NCBI GenBank assembly: GCA_905183005.1
Contig: CAJJDO010000098.1
Coordinates: forward strand, 310,001 to 374,000
Length of the DNA stretch: 64,000 nt
Direction of reading: 5' to 3'
DNA from: Paramecium pentaurelia
Lineage: Eukaryota; Ciliophora; Oligohymenophorea; Peniculida; Parameciidae
Position numbers and translations under genes: made by a program. Shown here piece by piece: positions 34,979 to 46,659 of this stretch. Every line of letters begins with the position of its first letter. Position 1 is the stretch's first letter. Below the pieces are notes generated by a model. That model did no database searches and was not told the origin of the DNA. It was given only the letters and a program-made list of their open reading frames with translations.

Positions 34979-36777
34979 ATGCTATTTCAAAACTAGAATA
35001 ACAACAACAACAAGCCTCCAGTACCTCCTAGGTTCTATCCAGGTAATCCGGCTTTGAATAAAAATGCTGATGGACTTCTTTGTTCTATTAATACTGCTTA
35101 AAACAATATTTAAATCTCAAGAGCTGAAACTAGAGTAGAGTATTATAGAAATCAAAAACAACCTTCTCAATCAATGGCTTAACCTGGATTTCAATAATAA
35201 AATCCACAAGGAAGCCTCTTTGGAGGTGTCCAATAACCATAATAACAATAATCGACATTATTTGGTTAGTAAGCAACAGCTTAACCAACATTATTTGGGC
35301 AATAATAAACAGGCTTAGGATTAGGAGGAGGATTAGGGACAGGAATGGGATCTGGATTAGGAACTGGATTAGGTGGAGGATTAGGAGGAGGTTTGGGTCA
35401 ATAATAATAGACACAACAAAATCAAACAGGTTTAGGTGCAGGCACTTAAGCAAGTCCATTTGGTGGAGGCTTAGGAACAGGTTTTGGAGGTGGATTAGGA
35501 ACAGGATTAGGAACTGGATTAGGAACAGGATTAGGCACCGGATTAGGAACTGGATTAGGAGGAGGATTAGGAACTGGATTAGGTACTGGAACACTTGGTG
35601 GAGGTTTATCAGGAGGATTAGGATAGAGCACATTTGCTTAAGGAACAGGAGGATTAGGCTTAGGATTAGGATTTGGATAATAACAATAACAATAATAAAC
35701 TGGATTACTTGGACTTGGATAACCATAATAATAATAAGGATTATTAGGTGCCGCTCCTTAATAAGGTGGCTTATTATTATAATAGCCTATGCAACAATAA
35801 TCACAAGGAATATTTGGTTAACATTAACAATAAGGATTAGGTTAATAGAATTGGGATAATAGTCAAAATGGAGCGATGGCTTAGGCTCCAATAAATTAAT
35901 AAGCCTTATATAATCCAGCTTATCCAGTTTATTAGCAATAATAAATTGATATGAATATTGATTTCGATATAAAGAATGAATAAGAATATTTGAGAGAAGT
36001 AGAAGATGAGTTCAAAAAGAAGTTTCCTACTTTTAGTGAGTATGCCTAATAGAATGATGTAACTTTTAGTGTGGGGAATGTAAATTTGAGATTCAAGAAT
36101 CCTTCTTTAGAAATAAAAATAAAATCAAAAAATAATTAAAAATAAAAGGAAGAAATTAAGCCATGGTATATGTCTCTAAAATAGGAGAAAGATTAAAAAT
36201 AATATAAATAATCTCTCAATAAATAATTTTACAATAAAAGTAATAAAAAGGAACTGGATGAGTATACATAACCAAGCCTTGTGTAAATTAAATCAGAGGA
36301 ATAATAGTAGGAAAATAAAGTAAATCCTAGAGCACCTAAATGTACTAAATACATCTTAAGTCCAAATATTTAAATTCTTTCAGAAATGAGTGATAATCAA
36401 TTAACTAGAGTAAGAGATTTTAAGATTTAAAATGAATATGGTAGTATTCATTTTTTAGAGGCAGTCGATTTAAAGGATATGAATATTGATTAAATTGTTA
36501 AGTTGAAATAAGATAGTGTAGAGGTATTAATTTTTTTATTTAATTTTAGTTTTATCCAGAAGATCAATTTGGTTAAGTTCCTGAATATGGGAAAGGATTA
36601 AATGTTAGATGCAGAGTTGTTTTAACTAATTTTGCATGTGAGAATAGAGGTATGTGTGAAATGAGAATAAATAACAAAAAGGAATTCGAGAAAGTAGTCA
36701 AAAGTTGGACGGAAAAGAACAATATGAAGTTCATATCAGCTGGAGATGATGTTGTTTTTGAATTAGATCAATTATGA
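34979..36777 (+). CDS. NUP98-type nucleoporin with GLG repeats
   Basis: Two exons, intron 36524-36549; 590 residues. The N-terminal half is a low-complexity hydrophobic-Gly domain: a few SLFGG, TLFGQ, GIFGQ and PFGGG motifs, but mainly GLGTGLG/GLGGG repeats in which the FG phenylalanine is absent. A charged linker follows. The last ~170 residues are the Nup98 autoproteolytic-domain fold (LSPNIQILSEMSDNQLTRVR; FKIQNEYGSIHFLEAVDL; FYPEDQFGQVPEYGKGLNVR). The chain ends in FELDQL with no HFS/HFT cleavage site, so self-cleavage is not expected. In Tetrahymena, macro- and micronuclear Nup98 paralogues differ in repeat type (GLFG against NIFN), so the repeat chemistry may mark nucleus-specific pores. 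Confidence 0.88.
35312..35685 (+). repeat. GGATTAGGAAC-type coding minisatellite
   Basis: Degenerate tandem 12/18-bp units (GGATTAGGAACT, GGATTAGGAGGA) coding Gly-Leu-Gly-Thr/Gly inside NUP98. It is locally much richer in G than the rest of the window. The opposite strand shows false poly-Pro and poly-Leu openings. Confidence 0.85.
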
Positions 36778-36849
36778 TTAAATATATTTTAGAGATCATT
36801 ATCAAAATATCTCATAATCAATTATCACTATGCTAATCAATATTATTTT

Positions 36850-38382
36850 ATGAATAAATTTTGTGATTATAACTCTTGTTAATTCAATATTAAACAACCT
36901 ACAATAGAATAAAGATCAAAGTTAACAAAAGTTATATGTCCTGTCTGTATGGCTTCTAATTACTGTAGTATTAGATGCAGAGATCTTGATTGGTAAATTA
37001 ATATAATAATGTTAAAGGACAATTTATCATAAAGGAATATGTAAAAAAAACTAACCAGACAGAGCTAAATCATGTAATGATACAATAGATTCATCATCGA
37101 CTGTTAGTGTCAGAAGAAAACCTGAAGAATTCGAAATAATAATAATTGGCTCTAAATAGGAATTGGGAAGAGGTTCATATGGTTCAGTCAAACTTGTCAA
37201 GGACAAATAAAATGGATAATTATATGCAATGAAAATAGTAATAGTTTGGTATCATTATGCTTAGATGAACAAAAGATAAGTTTTTGAGTATTGTTCAGTA
37301 GAAAATCTAAAAAGAGAGATCAAAATACAACGAAAATTATTTCATTCAAATATTTGCAAACTTTATCATTACTTTGAAGATAAAGAAAATGTGTATTTGG
37401 TTCTAGAATATGCTGGTATTTATGACATTTGGATTAGAAAATGGATCTCTATTTCACTACATAAAAAAGAAAACCAAATTGCCAGAAGATGAGGCATTTA
37501 TTTATTTCTTTTAAACTTGTCTTGGAATTGATTATTTACATAAAAATAAAGTAATTCATAGAGATCTCAAAGTAATTTATAATTTTAAATGATTAGCCAG
37601 AGAATCTCTTATTAGATAACGAAGGAAATGTTAAAATATGTGATTTTGGTTGGAGTGCTGAAAGTTTGACAGAAAAACGAATGACATTCTGTGGAACTTA
37701 TGAATATATGGTAGATAGCAATTTTATATAATAGGCTCCTGAAATGTTGAATAAATAACCACATGATTTCAGTCTAGATGTTTGGAGTTTAGGTATCTTA
37801 TTATACGAACTCTTACATGGATATGCTCCTTTTAGAGGAAGGAATAATGAAGAATTATGCAACAAAATAAAATCAGGATAGCCTATTAATTTTTCACCTA
37901 CTTTGTCTCATGAAGTAATAACTCTCATCAAAGGGATTTTGAAGTACATTCCATCTGAAAGATTAACTATGGAATAAATATTTGATCATCCTTGGATGCT
38001 AAAAAATGCTGCCATTTTCAATATTGATATTTGGAGCTTTGTTTACAAACATCAATTCCCTACGAGATAGATTCCTTTAATCAATTTTAAATCTACATCA
38101 AAACCTATGGATATAAAAAAGAAAGAATCTTATGCTAGACCCATGTCATAAGATTATTCTAAATTCAAAAGCTAAGAATAATAATCTAATTATAAGAATT
38201 TTACTTAGAATGATAACATTCGATAAGACGATATTAATAAGCCTAGAATTAGTAGAGTATCTAATAAAAATGAAATCTTACTTCATTAGCATCAATTATA
38301 ATAATAGTAATAAGAATAGAGATTGGGGTTTATGGATAGAGTCTTTTTAGCATTTGGATGTCTAAACAGAGATAAAAAGTGA
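36850..38382 (+). CDS. Aurora-like kinase with N-terminal MYND zinc finger
   Basis: Six exons; introns 36993-37017 (ends AAAG), 37238-37264, 37416-37437, 37572-37596, 37711-37734; 469 residues. Residues ~5-62 hold a MYND-type finger: CDYNSC, then CPVCMASNYCSIRCRDLDW (completed across intron 1) and HKGIC. Residues ~95-350 are a complete kinase: GRGSYGSV, YAMKI, HRDLKPENLLLD across intron 4, CDFGWSAE, then FCGTYEYMAPEML across intron 5. DFGWS is the signature of Aurora kinases and the C-lobe (LGILLYELLHGYAPFRG) agrees. Animal and fungal Auroras have no MYND domain. The ~115-residue tail is Asn/Gln-rich. Expected role is mitotic or basal-body/ciliary phosphorylation; the finger may recruit partners. 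Confidence 0.85.
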
Positions 38383-38464
38383 TTAATTACTTGAATATTG
38401 ATTATAAATTATTATTGAAATCGTAGTATTTTCATTTTGGTAATCAATTTATATATATATTACG

Positions 38465-38854
38465 ATGAAAACAATAAAAGGTATTGGAGTTGATATTGTA
38501 AATAATCAAAGAATGTTAAATATAATCAAAGCTTTTTATGCTGAAAGATTTTTGGTTAAAGTGCTCCACCCAACAGAAATTGAATAATTTAAAAGCAAAT
38601 CAACAATTTAATTACAACAATAATATTTAGCATCTAGATGGGCTGTAAAAGAAGCGCTTGTCAAGGCTTCTAGTTTTAAAGAGCTAGTATTTCCAGAAGT
38701 TGAAATTAGTAGAAAATAGGAAAAACCCAATATTGTTTTACATAATAAGAATTTGGAATATTTTAAAAAGAATTTTGGAGAATAATTTGAAATTTAAGTT
38801 AGTATTTCACATGAAGATAGTTATTCTATTGGATTTATTATTTTATTGATATGA
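38465..38854 (+). CDS. holo-[acyl-carrier-protein] synthase (AcpS family)
   Basis: Single exon, 129 residues, the size of bacterial AcpS. It opens with KGIGVDIVNNQRM (the G-x-D metal-binding motif; residues 5-12), has the second signature ASRWAVKEALVKA (W-x-x-K-E-A) and ends with VSISHEDSYSIGFIILL, matching S-I-S-H-[DT]-x-x-x-A-x-A. It transfers 4'-phosphopantetheine from CoA to a serine of acyl carrier protein, most likely for the mitochondrial fatty-acid/lipoate pathway. No clear transit peptide is seen, though the start MKTIK is short. It follows the Aurora-like gene by 82 bp. Confidence 0.88.
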
Positions 38855-39022
38855 TTATGTATATAATGATTAAGAATAAAAATAGATAAATGAATTTTTG
38901 ATCTAGTTAAAATAATACTAAATGAATATATTAAGACATAAAATTAATCATTTATTTATATATTTTAGTTATTAATTAAAAATTTCAAATCATAAATGAA
39001 ATAAATCACAAATATTTATTAA

Positions 39023-39872
39023 TCATGACTTTTTGATTATATTTCCTTTATTAATAGAAGTCAGTTATAAAGTCATTGACTTTTATTTAGGATTCATTCT
39101 AGATTTTGGTCTTGCATTATTAATTATCATTTCTTAAGTTTTATCAAGAGATAATTAATATTGTCTTTCATCCATAGATTATTTTGACCTTATTATCATA
39201 TAATTAATATACTTAGTCAAAATTTCTTAGGTTTCAGTAATTGATCTATTTTTACGGTTATTTAATTTGATAGCAAATGTTTAATTTTAAAATCCATTTT
39301 AGAAAATGGAGGATCTATATTTATTTTCTAATACAATAGTTTATTTAGAATTTTCTAAATGATTTTTATCTCTTCTTAAATTTTAGGATTCATTTAATTC
39401 TTTTTTTAATAAAGTTATTTCCTTTTAATAATTCTAATAAATGTTGTTTGTTTTGAATACATGAATTTAATATTTGTAATCTTTTTCAATAGAAATCTAT
39501 TAATCATATAGGTCCTACACATTCTCACAATAAAGCTTCAATCTCTATTCTGTCTATTTGTTAATTTTCTCTTCGATACCCTAATATGATCTCTGCATTA
39601 TCCTTCATAGTTCTACAGACATTCCTCTAATTAAGCATATTATTGATTTAAATCCTTTAAGACTCTACAATAATATTATATGTATTATACTTTAATACTT
39701 CGTCTAAGATAGTAAAAATGAATTGGATTTATTTTAATGAATTTTCTGGCTGAATTATGCTAACAGTTTCTTATCCTAATTCAGTTAATTTATTGATCAA
39801 TTTTGGAAAGTAATTAGTAACCTAGATAATCCTACATATTACTTCAACTTAAATCAAATCTAATAAATTCAT
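39023..39872 (-). CDS. coiled-coil protein of unknown function
   Basis: Three exons; introns 39665-39690 and 39554-39579 (26 nt each); 265 residues. A further 27-nt in-frame GTATTC...TTAG segment near residue ~150 may also be spliced. N-terminal ~60 residues are hydrophobic-helical (VTNYFPKLINKLTELGQE). The middle is coiled coil (DLNQQYAQLEECLQNY; QKEITLLKKELNE). The basic C-terminus contains ARPKSRMNPKQ. No family recognised. The start lies only 34 bp beyond the stop of the NDUFA5 gene on the same strand. Confidence 0.6.
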
Positions 39873-39906
39873 AATATATATATAAATATATTATTTATAT
39901 GTAATT

Positions 39907-40495
39907 TCAATGACCAATAAATTTAGTATATTCTCTTGATGGTTTTTCATTTCTCTGATGTTTTAATGCTGGATGTGGTTATCTTAACAATTCAAATGTA
40001 CTATCATCTTATGTCTTTTCCCAAGGTTTATAATATCTAATATAAAATTAAACATTTACTTCATCTAATCTACTAGATCAACTTCTTTTGCTAATTATTA
40101 TATTAAAAATTCAATTTATTCAAAACCAAATTCTTCTTCTAATTATCTTATATCCTCTATTTCATCTGTAATACGCATTATATATTTTAATTTCTCCTCA
40201 GTATATATTCTATAAAGGACATTTTCTGGTATTTCTGTTTTTAATTTATCAAGTATTGTGTAACATAATTTCATTATTTTTGCTCTTGGCATAGGTTCAA
40301 CATCTAAAAAACTATAACCAGTTGTTAATTTAATTTTTGATGATGGAACTTCATATTTTTTTGCATCATATGATCTCAAATAAACAGGAGTTGGATTTGA
40401 TTCTATTTTTATTCTCTATAATATTTTTTACATGTTGCTGATGTATTAGATCCAGTTGAAACATTTGATGATCCAATTTTAGTACTAAACTTCAT
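39907..40495 (-). CDS. NDUFA5: NDUFA5/B13-like subunit of mitochondrial complex I
   Basis: Three exons; introns 40403-40431 (29 nt) and 40037-40059 (23 nt); 178 residues. The NDUFA5 core is clear: KIKLTTGYSFLDVEPMPR, LCYTILDKLKTEIPENVLYR with the family IP-x-N-x-x-YR, YTEEKLKYIMR, and the terminal QMKYYKPWE, equivalent to the ..W-K-P-W-E.. of animal B13. It is longer than animal B13 (~115) through an N-terminal extension with Ser/Thr (probably mitochondrial targeting) and a C-terminal tail. Acts as an accessory subunit in the matrix arm of NADH:ubiquinone oxidoreductase. Head to head with SEC24. Confidence 0.86.
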
Positions 40496-40551
40496 CTTTG
40501 GAATCAATCTAATAAATGTTTGGATCATTTTTAATAATAATATTTAGAAAA
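40496..40551. promoter_or_regulatory. 56-bp bidirectional promoter, NDUFA5 / SEC24
   Basis: Only 56 bp separate the two divergent start codons, so both 5' UTRs and both promoters must fit here or overlap the coding regions. The sequence is A/T-rich with an AATAATAATATTTAG core. Both start codons are supported by good N-terminal reading frames. Confidence 0.55.
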
Positions 40552-42840
40552 ATGAATGTTCATAAAAAAATTCTAGAAAAGAGTGGAAGATTGGACACTT
40601 AATATGCTCAATAATAATAATAATAATCACATGTGAAAGAAGAGGAATATATTCAAAATTAATAAAATAGTGATTACTTATAATTGAATGCCTCATATAA
40701 TAATATTAGATGTACATCAAATGTATTTCCACATTCAAAATAAACATACATAGATGCAAAAATTCCATTTGCTATTATGATATAGCCTTATGGATAATCT
40801 GTGTAAGATGGATTTGTGTCAGTCAATAATGGTGGCTATCCAATTATAAGATGTGCAAAATGTAGGGCTTATTTAAATCCTTTCATGAAATTTTTAGATG
40901 ATTATGATTATTTTAAATGTAACCTATGTGGTTTGATTACTTAAATTGGATTTAATAAAATAACAAAAGAGAATGCAATTTAAAGAACTGAATTAACTAT
41001 GGGATCTTATGATATCAAAGCAGGGTAAGAGTATCAAATGAGACCACCTATGGCTCCTGCATATTTTTTTATGATTGATGTTTCAACAAAGAGTGAAGCA
41101 CTTTTAGGAATTATAGGATAAGTTATGAATGAATTAATAATAAATGAAAAATTTAATGAAAGAACTTTATTTGGATTCCTAACATTTGATTCCTCTATTC
41201 ATTTATATAATTTCAATTCAAGACTTAAATAAGCCTAGATGTATGTATTAACAGATGATAATGAACTGCCTATGCCTGGAGAATATCTATTTAATTTATA
41301 AGACTCCAAAGATATTATAGTTGGATTCTTGGATTCTTTGAGTCGACTATTTCCAAAACCTCTTTTAAGGAGTACATAATTCATAGAAGCATTAAAAATA
41401 TCACAAAAATTAATAAAAGATAATGGAGCCAAATTAATCATCTTAATATCTTCACCAATTAAAGAATTGAGCATTGTGGATAATGGAAAATAACAATAAT
41501 AATATTTACATAAAAGTAAATCAATATTGACATAATTGACTGAAAGTATGTATTTTTAATATATATGTCCATCAATATTTGTTGTTCCTAATAATTATAT
41601 GAATATATATACTATAAATCAATTAGCAACCTATTTAAATGGTGATGTATTCTATTATGATGATCCAACAGTATATAGTAAGATATTTTTATTAATGTTT
41701 AAGCAACAAGATTTAAGAATGATTTAAAAGAAGTATTGAGTAGAGATTATGCTTGGGAATCTGTTTTTAGAATTAGAACTTCGCCTGGATGGAAGATTAA
41801 ACATGTTTATGGTAATTATGTTGTGAAAACCTCAGATTTATTAAATATTACTAATTGCGATGAGTAAATATTGATGATATCATTAATGATAGTTAAAAAG
41901 TGTTAGTTTATGAATTAGAATTAACCGAACCTAATCTATCTTATGATCTTCTCTATATATAAACTGCTTTATTGTATACATCATAAAGAAGTGAGAGAAG
42001 AATTCGAGTTCATAATTTGTGTATTCCCTTAAGTAATTCTGTCAAAACTATATATTCACATATTGATTAATCTACTTTGGCTATGACCATATTTAAAATG
42101 GCTTTACTTTAAATTAATTCAGTAAAGAATTTGATTCCTGTTAAAGAATTCATTATCTCAACTATTAGATCCATATTTTATAATTGTAAATTATACAATA
42201 TAAATTTGGATCAAATGCATGCTTATTCATTAGGAATCATGAAATCTATTATAATGAATTACACTTATGATTAATAAAGTAACTTAACAGATTATGTGAA
42301 TTACTTTAGAATATTATTTCAGTATATTCACTATGATGAATTAGTTACCTATTTAGTACCTTAATTATACAATGTAACTAATTTATAAGAACATGAATGT
42401 GTTTATGATGATTAGGGTTAATTTGTTTATCCATAATAATTATCTTTGGTTCTAGCTGAATTATAAAGTGGAGGTCTATATCTGATGGATTGTGGATACT
42501 GTTTAATTTTATATATATGCAAGTAAGTGAATGTGTAATTAGAGAATGCATGATCCCACTTAATTAGTAGATCTATTTGATGAAGAATACCAAACTAAAC
42601 AATTATATGAGGATAACCTATAATCAAATAATGCCATCTATACTCTTATATCTCAATTAAGATAGTATTATTTTATCTATTATAATAAGCAATAAATTTA
42701 CAAAGTATGCTCCATTATACATTGTTAAATAAGGTTGTAAGAGTTTATGGGAAGATGTATTTCTATAAAATCTAATTTATGATGATTTCAATCCTAATTA
42801 TAGGATGGATTATAATAGATTTGTATAATATATTGGTTGA
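40552..42840 (+). CDS. SEC24: SEC24, COPII coat cargo-binding subunit
   Basis: Five exons; introns 41678-41703 (ends AAG), 41864-41892, 42523-42544 (ends GAG), 42665-42689 (ends AAG); 728 residues. After a short Gln-rich start come the zinc finger (CAKCRAYLNPF...FKCNLCG), the trunk (APAYFFMIDVS, LFGFLTFDSSIHLYNF), the beta-sandwich, the helical domain and the gelsolin-like end with APLYIVKQG and YRMDYNRFVQYIG. Sec24 pairs with Sec23 and selects cargo on budding ER vesicles. Animal Sec24 is ~1000 residues; the difference is the missing long N-terminal disordered region. The last two introns were placed to restore the gelsolin domain and carry some uncertainty. Confidence 0.92.
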
Positions 42841-42852
42841 TAATATAATTGT

Positions 42853-42896
42853 CTATATATATATATATATATACAAATATAGTATATATATATAAT
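42853..42896. repeat. (TA)n dinucleotide tract
   Basis: Alternating TA runs separated by CAAATATAG in the 78-bp spacer between SEC24 and IFT88. It probably overlaps the IFT88 promoter. Confidence 0.7.
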
Positions 42897-42918
42897 TATA
42901 AAATTTAAATAATATAAT

Positions 42919-45140
42919 ATGAATTCATCCTAATATGGTGCTTTTGGTATGAGTGGTAATAATTTCAATTAAGCAAAACCCCCTGTCAATAATTACAATT
43001 TTGAAAATGTTAGAGTAATTCATCATTTTTATGAGATTAGGCATAATAGCCTGCACCAGGTGGACCATAACCTTCAAGAGGAAAACCTATTGGTACAGCA
43101 GCCAGATAACCTTAAGCAGAAGCTAGACCTATGACATCTAATAGAGGAGCTAATTTTGGGTAAAAGAAGGACCCATTCAATTCCACTCAAAATCAATTAA
43201 ATTTGAATAAACCAAAACTTGAAACTAATCCTGAAGAATAATTTAAATCAATAGAAAAAGAAATCAATACTCTTATAGAATAGAGTGCCATGGCTAAATT
43301 GAGGGGAAATTTATCAGAATGTTTAGAAAAAGCCAAAGAAGCATTCAATAAGGAAAAAAAGTTAAGATAATCTAAGGAAGCATAAAATTTAGCTGAATCA
43401 ATTAATACTGATCTTAGCTATTGTGTAGCCTTAACTTAAGCATGTGCTTTACATGCAAATGGATTACATTAAGATGCTCTATCTAAATATTAAGAAATTA
43501 TAAAATGTAAATAATACCCTCAAGCAGGCAGATTAAGAGTAAATATGGGCAACATTTATTTTGAATAAAAGAAGTACCCTAATGCAATAAAGATGTATAA
43601 GATGGCATTAGATTTGATTCCTGCTACTTCTAAAGAAATGAGATTCAAAATATAAAAAAATATAGGTCATGCTTAAGTGAGACTTGGAAAAGAGAAAATT
43701 AATGAAGCTATTACAACTTATGAATAAATCCTTAAAAATTCACCTGATTTTCCAACAGGATTTAATTTAATGATTTGTTTATATTTAAGTGGAAAAAAGA
43801 ATAAAATGAAAGAAAATTTTGTTACTTTACTTACAATAGAAATACCAGGAGAGAATGAAGAAGAGAATAATGAAAATAAGGGTACTACAATTACAGATAA
43901 ATTAAGAGAAGATACTAAAGAAAGAAGAAGAGAAGCTATTTATTATATTGTAACATCTGCAAAATTGATTGCTCCTTTAATTGAAGATGATATTATTGTA
44001 GGATATGAATGGATTTTAGAATAGTTAAAGAATTCAACATTTCCAGAAGCTGAAACTGAAATTGAAATATGTAAAGCAATGGCATTTTTGAAAAAAAAGA
44101 ATATTGAAAAATCTATTGAAACTTTGAAAGGATTTGAAAAGAAAGATAAATAAATTATGGCAAGAATAGCTACAAATATCTCATTTTTGTATTTCTTAGA
44201 AAATGATTATAAACAGGCTGAAAAATATGCAGAAATTGCAATTACATATGATAGATATAATGCTAAAGCTTTAGTAAATAGAGGTAATTGTCTTTATGTT
44301 AAAAATGAATTCTTAAGAGCTAAAGAATAATATTTAGAAGCTATTGGTGTAGAAGCTGATTGTATTGAAGCACTCTACAATTTGGCATATGTCAATAGGA
44401 AATTGAATATGTTTGTTGAATCTCTATAAGCATTAGATAAACTTTAAACTATTGTTTGTATTCCTGAAGTTTTATTTCAAATGGCTACATTATATGAAAT
44501 GACTGGTAATTCTAAATAAGCTATGAAATGGTATTTGGAAGTACTGAATAAAGTACCAAATGATCCCAATATCTTGGCTAGACTTGGATCCTTATTTGCA
44601 AGGGTATAGAAAATAATAAATAATTTATTAGGAAGATGATGAACCTTAGGCTTTGCATTATTTCTAAGAATCATATAGAATTCTACCTACTAACATAGAA
44701 ACAATTTCATGGTTAGGAGTGTATTATGTGAAATAGGAAATGTATGAAAAGGCTAGTTTATATTTCGAAAGAGCGGCATAAGTTTAATCAAGAGATGTTA
44801 AATGGAAATTGATGGTTGCAAGTTGTTATAGAAGAATGGGACATTTCTAAAAAGCTTTAGGGAATTACTAAAAGATATATTCAGATTATCCTGATAATAT
44901 TGAATGTATTAATTTATATTTATTTATTTAGGTCTCAGATTTCTAGTTTAATTATGTAGAGAAATGGGATTACCTTATGAAGAATATGCTGGATAATTAA
45001 GAAAATTAGAGAGAGAAATGGAAATGATGGATGGATATTAAGGTTAAGATATTAATTTAATTAATAATGAAGAGGAATAAGTTAGATTACCATAAGGAGA
45101 TGATAATCCTGTTAGTTTTACAAATAATACTAGGTAATTA
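42919..45140 (+). CDS. IFT88: IFT88, intraflagellar transport B subunit (copy A, 3' end cut by N)
   Basis: Introns 43015-43040, 44604-44631 and 44906-44931; the copy runs into the fourth intron at 45134 and stops at the N. TPR repeats match IFT88/Tg737 throughout: RVNMGNIYFEQKKYPNAIKM, SPDFPTGFNLMICLY, YNAKALVNRGNCLY, ILARLGSLFAR, ETISWLGVYYVKQEMYEKA, WKLMVASCYRRMGHFQKAL and DNIECLRFLVQLC. The N-terminus is a Pro/Gly/Gln-rich low-complexity region. Joined to the downstream exon seen in the other copies, the protein would be 743 residues. IFT88 is a core IFT-B1 subunit required to build cilia. The true locus is probably single. Confidence 0.93.
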
Positions 45141-45141
45141 N
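45141..45141. other. single N joining overlapping sequence
   Basis: A single undetermined base. Sequence after it (from 45142) repeats sequence before it (from 43816) with no indel for 1325 bases, so it looks like a scaffolding join of two contigs whose ends overlap. Confidence 0.85.
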
Positions 45142-46585
45142 ATTTTGTTACTTTACTTACAATAGAAATACCAGGAGAGAATGAAGAAGAGAATAATGAA
45201 AATAAGGGTACTACAATAACAGATAAATTAAGAGAAGATACTAAAGAAAGAAGAAGAGAAGCTATTTATTATATTGTAACATCTGCAAAATTGATTGCTC
45301 CTTTAATTGAAGATGATATTATTGTAGGATATGAATGGATTTTAGAATAGTTAAAGAATTCAACATTTCCAGAAGCTGAAACTGAAATTGAAATATGTAA
45401 AGCAATGGCATTTTTGAAAAAAAAGAATATTGAAAAATCTATTGAAACTTTGAAAGGATTTGAAAAGAAAGATAAATAAATTATGGCAAGAATAGCTACA
45501 AATATCTCATTTTTGTATTTCTTAGAAAATGATTATAAACAGGCTGAAAAATATGCAGAAATTGCAATTACATATGATAGATATAATGCTAAAGCTTTAG
45601 TAAATAGAGGTAATTGTCTTTATGTTAAAAATGAATTCTTAAGAGCTAAAGAATAATATTTAGAAGCTATTGGTGTAGAAGCTGATTGTATTGAAGCACT
45701 CTACAATTTGGCATATGTCAATAGGAAATTGAATATGTTTGTTGAATCTCTATAAGCATTAGATAAACTTTAAACTATTGTTTGTATTCCTGAAGTATTG
45801 TATCAAATGGCTACATTATATGAAATGACTGGTAATTCTAAATAAGCTATGAAATGGTACTTGGAAGTAATGAATAAAGTACCTAATGATCCCAATATAT
45901 TGGCTAGACTTGGTTCCTTATTTGCAAGGGTATAGAAAATAATAAATGATTTATTAGGAAGATGATGAACCTTAGGCTTTGCATTATTTCTAAGAATCAT
46001 ATAGAATTCTACCTACTAACATAGAAACAATTTCATGGTTAGGAGTGTATTATGTGAAATAGGAAATGTATGAAAAGGCTAGTTTATATTTCGAAAGAGC
46101 GGCATAAGTTTAATCAAGAGATGTTAAATGGAAATTGATGGTTGCAAGTTGTTATAGAAGAATGGGACATTTCTAAAAAGCTTTAGGGAATTACTAAAAG
46201 ATATATTCAGATTATCCTGATAATATTGAATGTATTAATTTATATTTATTCATTTAGGTCTCAGATTTTTAGTGTAGTTATGTAGAGAAATGGGATTACC
46301 ATATGAAGAATATGCTGGATAATTGAGAAAATTAGAGAGAGAAATGGAAATGATGGATGGATATTAAGGTTAAGATATTAATTTAATTAATAATGAAGAG
46401 GAATAGGTTAGATTACCATAAGGAGATGATAATCCAGTTAGTTTTACAAATAATACTAGGTAATTATTAGTTCATATTATTATTATAGACGTGGGAATAA
46501 ACAACCACCTCCTAAAGCAAATGTTAGACAAAATATTGATGATGAATAATTCTAAGATGGGGTAGAAGATAACTTTTTACCTTGA
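45142..46585 (+). CDS. IFT88: IFT88 copy B, 5'-truncated
   Basis: Starts in the middle of an IFT88 exon and runs to the TGA at 46583-46585. It includes the last intron (GTAATTATTAG...TTATAG, 29 nt) and the terminal exon (RGNKQPPPKANVRQNIDDEQ), both missing from copy A. Against copy A it differs at roughly 18 positions by eye over 1325 bp, several silent. It has no start codon or promoter of its own. Treat as an assembly duplicate or a second haplotype, not an extra gene. Confidence 0.7.
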
Positions 46586-46613
46586 AATGATATAAAATAT
46601 AAATATATAAATT

Positions 46614-46658
46614 ATGAACATTTCATAGTAATATGAAGAATAATAGAATTCAGAAAGA
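46614..46658 (+). other. duplicate of the first codons of the K+ channel gene
   Basis: ATG and the next codons of the downstream channel gene, identical to 47845-47889, cut by the N at 46659. They belong to the end of contig B. Confidence 0.75.
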
Positions 46659-46659
46659 N
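46659..46659. other. second single N joining overlapping sequence
   Basis: The base after it (46660) corresponds to 45429 in copy B, and the overlap runs 1230 bp without indels up to the N. Same interpretation as the N at 45141. Confidence 0.85.

Noticed and set aside
35130..35726. Minus-strand ORFs rich in Leu/Ile (198 aa) and Pro/Val/Asn (61 aa)
   Set aside because: They are antisense to the Gly-Leu repeats of NUP98, which has a continuous plus frame and a conserved C-terminal domain.
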